Shown here: piece by piece, positions 1 through 16,400 of the stretch
Position numbering within the stretch: the first letter of the stretch is position 1
Layout: each line of letters begins with the position of its first letter
Assembly: GCA_028583405.1 (NCBI GenBank)
Contig: CM053247.1
Coordinates: forward strand, 9,554,946-9,618,945
Direction of reading: 5' to 3'
Origin: Pogonophryne albipinna
Taxonomy: Eukaryota; Chordata; Actinopteri; Perciformes; Artedidraconidae
Length of the DNA stretch: 64,000 nt
Translations under genes and position numbers: made by a program
Notes under the pieces: model-generated
Database searches by the model: none
What the model was told of the DNA's origin: nothing
The model's input: only the letters and a program-made list of their open reading frames with translations

Positions 1-3685
<3,685 letters not shown>

Positions 3686-3889
3686 ACAGTAAACAACAAT
3701 GCATAGAGTACATGCATGTGTGAGTAAAAGCACATGTTCACGTGCACACACACAATATTGATTCCAGTCCATGAGCTAATGAGAAGCAGCTTTTCTAACC
3801 ACTCACTGCATGTGACATGATGGAGTTCCACTGCATTAAGTCTGTTAACATTTAAGAATATAACTGAACCAAGCCAGGAACCACCGGTG

Positions 3890-4035
3890 TGCTGAAGGCG
3901 TCAGGGTGGCCTCGTGGTTACAGTAACCACCTTGTAACTAAAAGGTCACAGGCTTGATCCAAATCGAATGGAAGCCAAACCTTTTCATTCACTGTAAAAG
4001 GCTCTGAGGGTCAGCTGAATGCCAAATGTGCAAAT
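3890..4035 (+). repeat. tRNA-derived SINE relic
   Basis: The head resembles a fish tRNA-like SINE promoter: a GTGGCCTCGTGGTTA A-box-like block near 3906, followed about 35 bp later by a degenerate B-box GGCTTGATCC at 3951-3960. A short unique body reaches the AT-rich stretch near 4035. No poly-A tail or clear target-site duplication remains, so it is old or truncated. Family not identified. Confidence 0.5.
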
Positions 4036-4441
4036 TATATATAGAATATGGTCTTTAGAATACATATTCTGCAGCTTTAAAATTCAGTGATCAACATTTC
4101 TGTTCTTCTTCACCAGGTGGGGTTTTGGGCCTTAACTATATATTTTACAACTTGACATTTAAGCTGCTATTTTCAATATTTTCATATTTATAATGACTAC
4201 TAGCATGTGTTAGTATGTTCATTCTCAGTTTGCCTTGGATCTATCGAACGTTTTAAAGTCTATCAACTCCATGTTTAAAGGGGGGGTAGGTAAGTTTGAG
4301 AAACCGGCTCGAGATACACTTTTTGTTATATTCCATGGAATGCTCTTAACATCCCGATAGCAATGCATATCTTAAGTGCTTTGACAAAAAATCCATAAAA
4401 AAAATTCATCTGTGGAAGCCGTAATACTGTAAAAAGTACGA

Positions 4442-4476
4442 CCAATCCGTTTAGCCGGGCCGGCTAAACGGATTGG
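4442..4476. repeat. Near-perfect 35-bp palindrome
   Basis: Arms 4442-4458 and 4460-4476 are exact reverse complements of 17 bp (CCAATCCGTTTAGCCGG) around one central G. It lies near the left end of the TTAA MITE and is not part of its terminal repeats. Confidence 0.9.
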
Positions 4477-4770
4477 ATTGCCGTCCTGTCTGTCAGCCTT
4501 CCATCTCGTGCACGCACAAATGTATCTCGTGCCCTCATTGGGCGTGCCGTCATTGGGCGTGCATTGCAGCAGTACTTCAATGACTCGCCAGCAACAGGCG
4601 GCCACTTTCACCATGGCAGATTTAGGTTCAACATCGTCTACTGGTGGCAAAATAAATAATGTAACGGAGCAAATTAGGAACAAAAACAAAGTGGAAACTA
4701 GGAGAATTCAAACCAGAGTCAATATCGGAGTTGCTTTTCAACGATGGCGACAACTGATGCAACACACCTA

Positions 4771-5199
4771 TGGGGGTTATTCCCTATCTTTATTCAAGAG
4801 CGTGGTATTTAAATTTGAGAGCATACTTTATGTATTTATTTCCCTCAAACCCTGTCCTCGCACTCAAATAGTGCCTGCTTGCACTTAGATTTGCTCTGCT
4901 TCTGCTCAAACTGTACGCTTGCACTCAGATATATTGCTGCTTACGGATTTTTTCTGCTCTCAGATTTATTCTCTGCGCGCTCGAAACTTTTGTGCAACAA
5001 TCCTGTCAAAATCCCTCAAAAATAGGAGGCCAGGTGTCCTTGCGGGTGCGTTCGCTTTACTTATTACAGCTTCCCGTAAGGTCGGTTACTCTTTGGTTTG
5101 TCTTTGGTGCGATGACAGGGTTTGAGTGAAGGAAATCAATAAAGTATGCTCTCAAATGTAAATACCACGCTCTTGAATAAAGATAGGGAATAACCCCCA
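4771..5199. mobile_element. MITE nested in the TTAA MITE, possible Tc1/mariner type
   Basis: About 60 bp at each end are inverted copies with one mismatch (4771-4830 versus 5141-5199, outermost TGGGGGTTATTCCC). The ends are bordered by TA at 4769-4770 and 5200-5201, which would fit a Tc1/mariner target duplication. A longer duplicated flank, ACACACC, is also present on both sides, so an 8-bp hAT-like duplication is an alternative. The 429-bp body has no transposase. Confidence 0.75.
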
Positions 5200-5435
5200 T
5201 ACACACCGAGTTGAAATCTGACGCCGTGGTCGCTCTTTTTCTCTTGGACAGGTTTTGTATGGTTTACAATTCCCCTGAACTATATAGCCAACCTAAGTCA
5301 TGTGCGCGTTCATGTGTGTTGGAGGAGGTGCTCTGTAAGGAAGTCTGAAGGAAGGGGCGGATTCTTTTCGGCTGTGTACTTTCAAATTTTAGTGCACTCG
5401 AGCCGGTTTCTCAAACTTACCTACCCCCCCTTTAA

Positions 5436-6550
5436 GTGTCCGAGCCCGCAACTTCACTGTATGGTTTACTTTAGCCGTGAGCCACTAGACGTGCCTATGC
5501 CATCCGATTATCAAGATGGCATACCCAGCATAATCATAAACATATACAAAGCTCTCACGGAGTGGTTTTTAATGTCCAGTCAGCTGATTTATATAATATT
5601 TTGGGTTTTAATCAAATATTTTTGATTTGCTATGCATGTACATTTTTAAGACCAATAGCCCATGCCTCCAAAAAATGTGAGCGACACAGAGTTATCACTT
5701 GAAGTCCACCGTATAGCTCTTTTTTCAACTTGTAGCTTTCTTTTTTGATTTTAGTTGTTATTTTCTGTTAATAACTTCTATTACTGACCTGTTAAGCTGT
5801 GCCCTCTTGTAGATCATTTTGTATTGGCTCCCTTGTTTACACCAGGGAGAAGGTAATCTCACTAAATGGCTGCTAGCATGGTTGTCGGAACAATTGCTAT
5901 TCCCAGTGAAATCTGGAGAAGGACCCAGAGGAGAGGAAGCAAGGTAAACTAAAGAGACGGAGGAGGAGAGCTGGGTCCAGATGTATGTAGAAAATGAGAG
6001 CCGTGTCTCCCCCCTCTCATAATATGGGCAACGTAAGATAACTGGCTGATTGGAACGTTTTTTAGCTTAATGAAAGATAAAACGAGTGAATTAGCTTTAT
6101 TTAAAGTGAACCAATCATGCTATATTTGAATAATATATCGTAGGGCCATACCTATATAAAACATGTCTGCCAAGTCTTTTTTTCAAAATACCAAACAGAT
6201 CATGCATTTTAGCCATGCCTCATTTCTCTCTATTTGCTCTTTTTTAGCCCTGTTTTTGCAAGGGCTGATTCTGTGAGAAGTCTTCTTCGCTGCTTTTGTG
6301 GCAGATGTAGTCACCTACAGGCCTAGCATATGTACTACAGCGTCTCCAGCGTTTTCGAACGATAGGTGGAGAGTTGCCAATATAGGCGGAGCTCTTCGTT
6401 TCTGACATCAGTCTGTATCAGATCCGTTGCAGCCCCGTTTTTAGAGATTTGGGTATGGAGGAAAAGAGAGAGGGTTGTGTTTTCTGACACTTGGTGAGTT
6501 CCCTGGAACACCGGGGACACATATTCATGTCTAAAAGACGTACAAAAGTG
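5436..6550. other. Non-coding DNA, nothing recognised
   Basis: Short frames only, and none resembles a known domain. No inverted ends or promoter blocks found. Confidence 0.55.
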
Positions 6551-6610
6551 CATTTTGCATGATAGGTCCCCATTTTGCATGATAGGTCCCCATTTTGCAT
6601 GATAGGTCCC
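6551..6610. repeat. Three perfect tandem copies of a 20-bp unit
   Basis: The unit CATTTTGCATGATAGGTCCC is repeated exactly three times. It creates the repeated peptide pattern seen in overlapping minus-strand frames, which are not genes. Confidence 0.95.
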
Positions 6611-6677
6611 CAAATAAGACGTTTATTTTATTTGCTTTTCTTTTTAAATGCCATTTTCTTAAATGTCTTTCATTTTT

Positions 6678-6750
6678 TGTAAAGCACTTTGAATTGCCTT
6701 GTGTTGAAAAGTGCTATATAAATAAACTTGCCTTGCCTTGCCTTGCCTTT
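6678..6750 (+). repeat. Retroposon 3' tail with CCTTG repeats
   Basis: AAAGCACTTTGAATTG, then AAAGTGCTATATAAATAAA and a (CCTTG)n run, is the characteristic fish SINE/LINE 3' end, where a stem near the tail is followed by short tandem repeats. The body upstream is not recognisable. The copy is 5'-truncated or decayed. Confidence 0.65.
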
Positions 6751-8706
6751 AAATTGCAGTTTTTACAGCAACAACCCACAGTAAAACAGGCAATGTTGTC
6801 AATGTAATCGACCTTGACGGGATTAAAAGCATTTTATCCCACAGGCTCAACTACATTTACAATATTAGCTACGTTACATTTATGGATTTCCTCAGCAATG
6901 TTTTCACGGGTAGAAAGGAAGCCATTTTCTGTTTGGCAACAGGCTGAATACCTTGCATCTCATTTAAAGGGAATAGTGTTGTTGGAGCCCTGAGCTCAGA
7001 CTAAGCATGATTATACCGTTTTACATAAAACTTTAGATTGAACTTTACTCTCTGCTCCTCTTTAAAAAGATCACTATACTTTCTGTCTGTATTGAAAGCC
7101 AAACATGGCTTTTAACCACTGCACTCATTAATATGAAAAGCTTTCCCAGTCCAACTTCAAATAGAAACATTGTTTTTTTTAGCTTTTGCAGCTGTATAAA
7201 GAGTTATGTGCCTTTGAACTGAAACTAAAACACACATAAGCACTCTAATAGCCGTGCTCATGGCATAATGATGAGTTGTTCCGTGATTATTGTTTACCCT
7301 ACTTAAAATAACTTATTAAACAGGTGCAGCGTTATCAGAGCCAGGCAGACAAAGCCACAGGTGTAAGGGCTTGAAAGGGAAAGTGTACACAGCACAATCA
7401 GTTCTTAAGTCTTGGTGCACGGGCTGGGCAGAGCTTAAGGGCTATGTTTGCACTAAATTCAATTACTTTTGTTCGTGCAGTCAGTTCTGAACGTGTTTGT
7501 TAAAGGCAGATTCCTACGGAGCATTATTAAGTTGAGACACTTAAAGGACTGGGTCGTTTTTCTTATATAGCAAGCTTAGATATGCAGACATGCCTTGTAA
7601 TTAAGTCTTATATTTGTATACTGAGTGTTAGGAGAAGTAGATGAGGTGACACAATAACCAAAATTGCTCCAGACATTAATATTCTTCTATAACACAGTTT
7701 CTGTCAGAAGGGACAGTGGAGACAGCTCAGTCCACATGATTCCTTTTGAAAAATGTGGTGAGATTTTATTGGTGGCTAAAAGCAGATAATAATTTCCATG
7801 GTCAAACACTAACAAATGAAAGACCTGCAAGAGATTGATTTCCAGTTTGGTAATTAAAGGTTGAGCAGACAGAAATAAACACAGCAAAGGAAGGTTATGA
7901 TTAGGTCTTTGAAGATGCAGATAGGCTTCAGGATAGAAAAACATGTTTGGAAAACTTCATCTGGTAATAGAAGAGATATGCCTATATAGAGCACTAAAAT
8001 ACTGTACATCAAAGTTTCGACCTCTATACTGCACACAGTCCTCTCAAGTGCTATAATGGTTTATGGATGTTCAGATTATACAGTGGAATGGCAGATGCAC
8101 AGACTGTAGCCAAGAAGGCTTCCAAACTATCCCACATTAGCGCTTGCTAAAAATCCAAGGTCTGGCCGGCTGAGCTGCTGAAACAAATGTTTTTTTTTGG
8201 TCTTTGTTATGATAGTTCTGTCTGAAAGACATGTTCAAAAACAAACTTCTCCTCCAATTTCTATAGTGATGTCACCAGTGCTTTCCTGAAGAGTTGAAAT
8301 ATTTTCAACTTTAAGTGTTCGTAGCAGCCCCACAAACAAGCGCTCAGAAAAAGGCTCTATGTGGACACGGACCCTGATGCCGAGCCAATTATGCTTCTGA
8401 TTAGACACATCCATTGTTAGGGTATGGATAGTTTAAGGTAAAGGAAAGATCATGGATTAGGTTACAATAAGTATCAGGTGACGGTTCAATCTTGATAGAG
8501 GTTCAAACAAGATCGTCACGGTTAAGAATAGGGAAAAAAAACTGAGTCATAATTCGAGTGATTTTCCATGTCACTACCAATCCGTCCACCTCCAGCTCTT
8601 CTCCAGGATGTTGTAAAGATCAATATAGTCATGCAACCAAGAGTCCTTTAACCCGGAAATTAATTAGCATTTAACCGCTTCTGGTGGTGTTAATATGTGA
8701 AGCTTA
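6751..8706. other. Non-coding DNA, nothing recognised
   Basis: AT-rich, with short frames only. No repeats with defined ends seen. Confidence 0.55.
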
Positions 8707-8771
8707 ACCTGCTGAACATTACATTACATTACATTTAGCTGGCGCTTTTATCCAAAGCGACTTACAATAAC
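8707..8771 (-). repeat. L2-type LINE or SINE 3' tail fragment
   Basis: On the minus strand it reads TTGTAAGTCGCTTTGGATAA, then a GCTAAATG block and (TGTAA)n. This is nearly the same tail as the L2 fragment at 62402-62466. Only the last 65 bp or so are present. Confidence 0.75.
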
Positions 8772-11700
8772 TTACCGAGATAAGTATTTTAAACGTGTGT
8801 TGACCACAAAGATTATTTTCTGCCAAAATCCAATGATTCCATTGCTTTTTGTCAAGGGACATCTTGCAATGCTACCTTTTGGTTTGGCCTAGAAAAATAC
8901 ATCATCACTGCAAAACTCTATTCTTGTTCATGCTGTTGTACTGCCTCTTGATCTGCTGCTGATCTAAGTGTTTTTGTACTGTCTGAACCCAACAATAGTC
9001 ACCACTTTTTTGGATTACAATTGTCTCAGAGGTGGAAATAGTGCGACATCGTTTTACTGCAGCTAAACATCTAAAATGTGATACAAAGATTTACAGTTGA
9101 AATGTACTGCAAACTGCAAGTCAAAGCATCAACCCTCACAGACCCCCCCAAAAAAGAGTCTTGGCTTTCAGCTAAGCATTGCAAAAATGTCCTACACATT
9201 GAACATACCTTTGTCACATGCTTTAGTCACAAAAGTCATCATGTAGTGTTATGAATAAAAAGTGGATTGTTGGGAGTACAATGTGTGTGACCTCCAAATA
9301 CCATTGAAACCAACAGTCAAAATGTATTTCTGTTTTTTTAAAACACATATTTTTCTGATCCCAAAAAATCAAAATAATGGTTTTAATTGTTTTTCGCAAC
9401 TTGTTTTGTTCGCATCTTTCAAATCTAAATTATAATGCAATCGACATCAAGCATATGTAATATAGTGTACATTAGATAGTGTTCACAAAGAGATAAGGTG
9501 ATGCTTCTGCCAAAGGCATTTTGTTGGCCGTTCTCTTTAAAATAGCTAAGCTAATCCACCGAGTAACATCACTAAGATAACAAGGCAAACGTGTCCTAGT
9601 AGTGGAGCTACAATACCCCAAAGCCTCGGTTTCAGCTAATCTGAAAGTATGCTAAGTGTCCTTATGTGGGGAACAATGAGGGTGTGTGGTGGGAAGAGGA
9701 GGACATTTTACACATACCAAGACGGCCGCGCAAAATTAACTGAAGTGTGTTTTTAAGAGTGGAGGGACCTAAAACAAATCTTGAAAGACCTGACTATCAT
9801 GCTCCTTGTCTGACTCTTATCCGAGTTTAGCCACGCACACAACTGGAGGTTAATTCTTTTGACCTGAGACAAACTCTTTCACGTTATTAGGCATTTCTGC
9901 CGTTGACAGAAGCTTTCAAAGCCTGTTCGTTACAAACCAAACATGTCAGAGAAAGTACCAAGAATGCCAACCATCTCAATGAGGCAGCAGCCTCCTGTTT
10001 GGTGATCGAGATGAGTGAACTGTTCGCAAGACTGTGAGCAACAATCAGAGGAGATGGCGCAGTTTATTTTAACGTGTGCTCTGTAGGTACAATCCTCCAA
10101 CCAAAGCCATATTTCCCAAAAACAACACAGATAGTCATACTGAGGTTTAGCAGCATGCATCATTATAATTTCTTCAAGTTAACAATTTATAAGGTTTGCA
10201 ACACTGAAAAAGTGATAAAACATTACTATATATTTGTTTTTCGACAGCCAGTCACATTTGATTGTCCCAAACCTAAAATTACCACGGTGTTTTTGTATTT
10301 TAAGTTGTTATGGTATGTCCTCCAACGTACGAAGCAGAGATTTGCTTTCCAAGAACGGTTTAATGGCTAAATGGCATTTGATCTGTTTATTAAAGTTCCT
10401 TCAACCATGGTGCAATTTCTAAATGTTGTGAAAATTGGGTACAAAGTACAGAGTGTGTTTACTGCTATAGTACTCAACGCCTTGTGCAATTTAAAGACAT
10501 TAAATGTGTTAACAAAAATGCTGAAAGTGGTTTCCTACCCATGTGAAATTAACTTTGACAAAAATAAATCGTCCATCCTGGGATTTGCAGATGTTACATA
10601 ACAATATATGAGTTGTGGCTAATAGTGCTATTAGAATATTTACATGCCCGATGCTCACATTCATTTTTTAAATCATAGATATCTGCTGCCTAGTACAGAC
10701 CTACTACTGCTGGACAATAGGATCCACTGCAGCTGGGGCTAAACACTTTGCTCAAGGGAACTTTGGTACTAATTAAAATACTGTATGCCTAGAGCATTGG
10801 CCATTCATACCTTTTCCTGGGTTTAGAAGTGTTGAACTCCTGGCCACAAGTGCACTGCTAATCTTTAGGCTACCTCTGTAGTTATTCCTCAGCACCTTTT
10901 TATGCAAGGGTCTCTGTTTATTTAGAGAAGCGGTTATTAGTCGTGTTTACTCTGACCCAAGGTTAAAACGTTACATGCCTGGATGAACTCACTCTTAACA
11001 CAAGCTTAAGTTCCAGCGAAAACATTTCCGTAACATTGTCAGGCTCTCAAAAACTTAAACCAATCAGTGTTTAGAAAGTCAGACTTGTTTAACTTATGAA
11101 TGGTAAACACAGAGGTGAAAGCTGTACATCTAAACATTCATTGCACATGATAACTAACAGCTGAAGCTTTAAAAGCGAGGTCACAAATGTCCCAATATGT
11201 TTCAATTTTAAAAAGACCAGAAGAAGACAAATCTGTGTCGGAAAGGCAAACTGAAGGAGCAGCAGTCATAAATAAAGCCTGGTCGAGTGTGTTTAGCTGG
11301 CATAGCTAATGTTCAGTGATAATGGGGTCAAGTGCCACAGAGCTCTTTGCCAAACAGCCTCCACCTGTGCACCCCAAAGGATGGCTGAACTGCAGTGACC
11401 GCGACAGTGTGACACAAAACAGAGCACCTCCAGTCCTTGTAATTTGAAAGTCATTTCACAAACCATTATCGTAAATTCCCCTTTGCAAGCCCTTTCTTTA
11501 GTATCAGTTTATGATCCGTCAGTTGGCCCTGAGGTGGAAGGAAAGGAGGTGGGCTGAACTTGCCCGATGAGGGCTAAGTGGCAGCTCAATGTGTCATGGG
11601 AAAGAAAACATGCCCCCTGTGGCTGGCCTGTTTAAGGTATCCTTTCAAAAGGTTATCGTCTCTCTTTAATGCCAACTTCACAGGCTGGTCTGGCCCTGTG

Positions 11701-12752
11701 CTAGTCACAAACAGGAAGTCTCTGCTAATCCTGGTCTTCCCTAATGACGCAAAGGAATTCTCAATATTCCCATTGTCTTCCTGGCTGCACTTCCTCTAAA
11801 GTCTTCAACTGCATTGTTGGCTCAGGTTCTTTCTTAAATCCATAGTCACGTTTAAGGGACATGATTGGCGGAAATAATGATAAACTTTCCAATATTGTCA
11901 CTCTGATCCACCCCTTTGGCTAGAAAGGAAGTGCTCTTTTCCGTGGTGTTTCTGCACTTCAGCAGAGATCATCTTGAAATTGCCTGGGCCAAACCATGTT
12001 GCATTTTTCCACAAATAAAGCGCTTTTATCAGCTGTTCAGACATTGTGGCTTAGCTGCCCATGCTAAGTCACCATTTTCTTTTGTTTATTTCAAACAAAC
12101 CACTTCTCCTTCCAGTACATGAAGGGTTTATTAACAGACATCAGTGTATGCAATTCAAAAACACATTTTGGGGGTTATCTTTTGGCCACACTTTCAAAAG
12201 AATCGGGGATTTACAAATTGTTGGGGTGATTTAAAAATAATAATAATATTTGTCCACAAAATCGCTGTTTTTGCAAGGATAAAGATGTATTCAGGTATCT
12301 CTACCTTGTGTCAAAACAAGTATTGAATAGCAAAAGGGAAATGGGCAATCATCTGTACCTGTGAGAGAAAGCACAAAGCAAGAGCTCTCAAAAGGCTTCA
12401 TATGCAAAACTAGTTTTTAGATATTTTTTTTATTTGTATTATTCTACTAATTCAATCCAATATGAATACAGACAATCGACACAGGAAAGGTATACCAGAA
12501 AACAACATTAGTAGAAGTGGGAAGGAAGAAAACATAGCTTGATAGAAAAAAGCCCTCCCGTGAATCATTGAACTTCAACATTATGGACATTTTCTGTTTT
12601 TGTTGATTGATACATTTTTATTTCATTGTTCATTTTCCATCATTCTCTAAAATGCACAGTACACTTATTGACAACAAATGTCTCTTAATTTGGGCATTAT
12701 TGGATTTATTAGGAATGTTTTATTTTGACACCTTCCCATTTGACTCTGTCCA
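8772..12752. other. Non-coding DNA, nothing recognised
   Basis: About 4 kb of AT-rich sequence with frames below 100 codons. I found no coding similarity, RNA gene or paired transposon ends. Conserved enhancers cannot be judged from one sequence. Confidence 0.5.
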
Positions 12753-13461
12753 AAGCCCCTGTCACACTGTCCCGAAATTGACACCAGATGGACACACGAT
12801 AAAGGAAATGTTCAAATTCGGCTCTGATCGTAACAACATCGGGCCATTCGTGAGGGCATCTTAAGCCATCGTATGACCGCCGGTGGAGTTTCTTAGGCTC
12901 CGGCAGCAACTTCGTGAGCGGTGGCAAAATCTTTGGCATGCTAAAAAATTGCAGAAGGACCTTGCGAAGGTTCATTTGCGTGTTGAATTTGTGTGTCCAT
13001 TTTGCCCTTCGTAAGTCACTCGTGAGGGCATCTTGTCAAGTCGTGTCATCTTCGTGTGATCATCGGTGCCATCAGGCATTTTTCGCCTCACGAAGACAAT
13101 ACGAAGGAAACAAGAAGCTGCCCGATTGTCTTAGAAAGGCAACACGACTAAGTGAAGCCCTCGCGATGCCGTCGTGTAGCCCTCGTATTATAGTACGATG
13201 ACATCGAGATTGCATTTATTGCACAACAAAATCATGTAAACATATTATGTAAATAACCCAATTTGTGTTCTGTGAAACTGAAAAGGATATTACAATGTGT
13301 TTGTTACTTTCGTTGCAGTTGTATTTCTTAAATGTAATTTAGGTTAACTTCCTGTTTTATTTAGATGCTTTTATTTTGAAGGCGAGTTTACGCTCTTGAC
13401 AGGAAGTTGTTGTTGCTATGGAAACAACAACTTGTGACAGGGGACAATGTGACAGGGGCTT
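12753..13461. mobile_element. 709-bp inverted-repeat DNA element (MITE)
   Basis: The left end AAGCCCCTGTCACACTGTCCC is matched by its reverse complement at the right end with one mismatch. The interior is more GC-rich than the flanks, full of TCGT/ACGA words in both orientations, and has no transposase. No clean target duplication is left (CAA against TAA if the repeat is taken to start one base in), so the superfamily is unresolved. A Harbinger-like 3-bp duplication with one change is possible. Confidence 0.75.
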
Positions 13462-16400
13462 AACACTTTTCAGAGCAGAAACTGTTGCCTTTTTAAGCAG
13501 CAAGGTGTAGTTGAATAACCATGATGATGAATCAATCCATCAATCAGTCTGATTATTGATGTAAATGTACTTGTATGCAGAAGAAGTGTAGTGCCACTGT
13601 CTCTGAATGCTGATGCACAGAGTAAAGCTGAGTCTGTCATGGGTATAGTAGAGCCTAGCTCAGCTCCTATCAGCATTATTCCGAAGCACTCAGGCATGAC
13701 ATCTGCCAAGAGGCCTGCTGCAGGGTTTGGCCTCATCACCAGGAACTCATCCAAGTCAAATATTGTTGCCCTTGCACATTGTGGGGCAGAACCCTGTCAC
13801 AGCTCCTCTTTAACCAGGAGGTGATGTTTATGACAGCACTCGGAAAATTAATGGTACCGTTTCCATACAGGACGAAAAAAAAACGTGGGAGGTACAACAT
13901 ACCACACACACTCATGCACTTCGGATGTGGTGGTTAAGGGGGGAAGGTGGGGTTTTCCTTTTTTTGTGTTATTTTTTCACGTCACAACTTGACCAGTGTG
14001 TTATCTGCAGTGGAGATATGTCCGACACCGTGCTTCAAAAAAAGTGGGATCAAAGGGGATGACATAAGCCAGCATAGTCTTCAGAGGAATAAGATAAATG
14101 TACAGAGCAGAGTCTTTATCAAAGGCTCGACTGTTTTAAGATCCTGATTAAAGCTTGCAGGGCTCCCCCCACCCCCCCCCTTCCCAGTGGAAATAGGTGT
14201 TCAAACATGATTCTGTTTTAGTTGGCCTGCAGCTCTACTGAGAAGCTCCCCCTTTGGGCTTGCCATGAGGCTCCTGCAATCGCCGGCTGTCACACTGCAG
14301 CACAAGGAATTCTCAGTGTTTTTCAAACCATGAAATGCACTTCAGTTCAGCCCTGCAGGAAGAAAAGAATAATAGAGACAGCAATGCTGTTTGATCTCTG
14401 CTTTCTGTGACACTGAAATAACTAAAAAAGGGCGCTTGTGGCTTAAGACAACACTAACATTGTCCAAAGCAATAAGGCTACATGTGTGGAAGTGCAAACA
14501 TGTTTATCTTTTTCATCCTTTTCCTGCTCTCTGTCGGCTGATAGACTTTTTCTGCAAAGACAAGATGAGTAGATTTTGTTTTTTTTTGTCGTAGGGGATA
14601 AGATAAGTGAGGGTGGACATCCATATTGCAACCAGGCCACCACTGTGTTATCAGCTGAGCCAGATGGTGGCTGGAAATACGTAGCTGATAAATAAAGTTG
14701 AGCTGATACTGTGAGGGCTCACAATTGAAAAAGACCAAGAGGGCAGCATGGAAAGTAAATATCAGCAAAATACTGGGGAATTCTGGCTGTGGTTTGGAGG
14801 TTTATCTAATGTACCAGCCACTTTGGTAGGTAACTAAAGAAAATAGTTAAAGCAGCAGGTGAGTCCTGGCCAGACACTGCGGTGACCGTGGTCAAATGTT
14901 AGTTTGGATGTGTGTGTGTGATTTGGAGGGAAGACAAAAAAATGTGCTGAAGTAAGCTCCTGTAATAAACAGCTTCATTTAGTAATTTTTTAGACCAGTG
15001 GTTTCGGCAAAGAAGAGCGGTTGTGTGATGCATTTTTCCCTGTATTTTCTGATGATAAGGGGGAGTTTCTTTAGGCAGAGGTACTTTTTTTATTCAACCA
15101 CTTGTGTCAAAGTACTTTTTTCCAACTAAACCAATGTTCCTGCAGCAGGACAGGGTTCTCCCTGGTTGAGAATTCTTCCCCGGAAGGATCTTTCTCAGTG
15201 TTTAAAGCAACATGTAAACAAAATGTAAAAGCATCTGGCCACATGTTTTTGAGACAGCTTAAATAATTAGACAATGTTATGAAATTAGGCAATGCTATGA
15301 AATAAGCCTTTCTTAAGTTACCATAGAGGCCAGAAAACAAGTCTGTAAAATTATCTTAAATGGTGTGTTGACACAAAGTCTACTACATTTCTTATATCCT
15401 GAGATTGTTTAATCAGAAACTGAGGAAAAAATAGAGCTGTCTGTAGCCACCTGATGATAAAAACGAATATTTTAATTGTTTATATCATTTAGAAGTTACA
15501 AAGTATATACACCGGTTTGTGTACTGACTTTTTTTGTTTTTTTTTGTGTGTTGACTATGCAGTTACTATGTTAGCATAGCCCTGAACCATCCAAAGTCAA
15601 TTCAGAAAAGAAAGTATCTCAAGTCCCACGCGTGTCCAGCATTCCACTCAACTGTTTTATTGTTATGAGTGCACCATTTGGGAACATTGGTTTTTGCCAT
15701 TCTTGGGATGAGACCCACTTATTCAATCAAAATAGCAAATGAAGTACAGAAGTAAGCAAATTGAGACCCTTGCCGACTGCATATCTGCTTTCAACACATG
15801 GCATGCAAGAGAGCAAGCAAATAACATAGTAGGAAAACAATCTTTAGAAAATTAAATAGGCAAAATCCATTCTTGTAGCCTGTTTAACTGACTTTAGTAA
15901 AGGCTAAAAGGAAAAAAATTGAAGAATAAAAAAAGAACAGAACTGTAAGGCAACATAAAAAGATTTTTAAACCGCTCAAAAAATGTTGTTACACAGAAAT
16001 GTTGCATGATTCTGGTTCAGGGTGCTAAACCTTAGGACATAAAATAGTCATAGCATTTTTTTAAAACAACATTTTAAAGAAAAAACTGTGCCTTTATATA
16101 AGATAACCTGACTATTAGCTCATGTATCAACACCCTGAAGTTTAAAAAAAAAACATCACAAACAGGTCTTCAGAGCTAGCACTATCTGGCATAAGATAAA
16201 TAGGTTACATATTGCTTTTCTACAAATAGGGGGGTGCACATATTCACTCTTGTTTGCCCTCCCACAATGCTCATTAAAGCCAAAATCCGTTTAAAACACC
16301 TTTATGTAAAAGATTAGATCAATTGTTAACATGATGAACAAATGTGTGTAACCTTAAGTTAAAAATAATAGTTTTTGTGCTCCTTTTTAAAAACCCATAA

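Larger units (their letters stand above)
4279..5431. mobile_element. TTAA-flanked MITE with perfect 35-bp terminal inverted repeats
   Basis: The ends are exact inverted copies for 35 bp, starting AGGGGGGGTAGGTAAG and running to CTCGAG. Both ends abut TTAA (4275-4278 and 5432-5435), the target duplication expected for piggyBac-type transposition. The interior of about 1.15 kb has no transposase frame, so it is non-autonomous. It contains a second MITE (4771-5199) and a 35-bp palindrome (4442-4476). TTAA is also the palindromic edge of the repeats, so the superfamily is an inference. Confidence 0.85.

Noticed and set aside
6551..6610. Possible CRISPR-like repeats
   Set aside because: The 20-bp units are directly adjacent without spacers in eukaryotic DNA; a plain tandem repeat.
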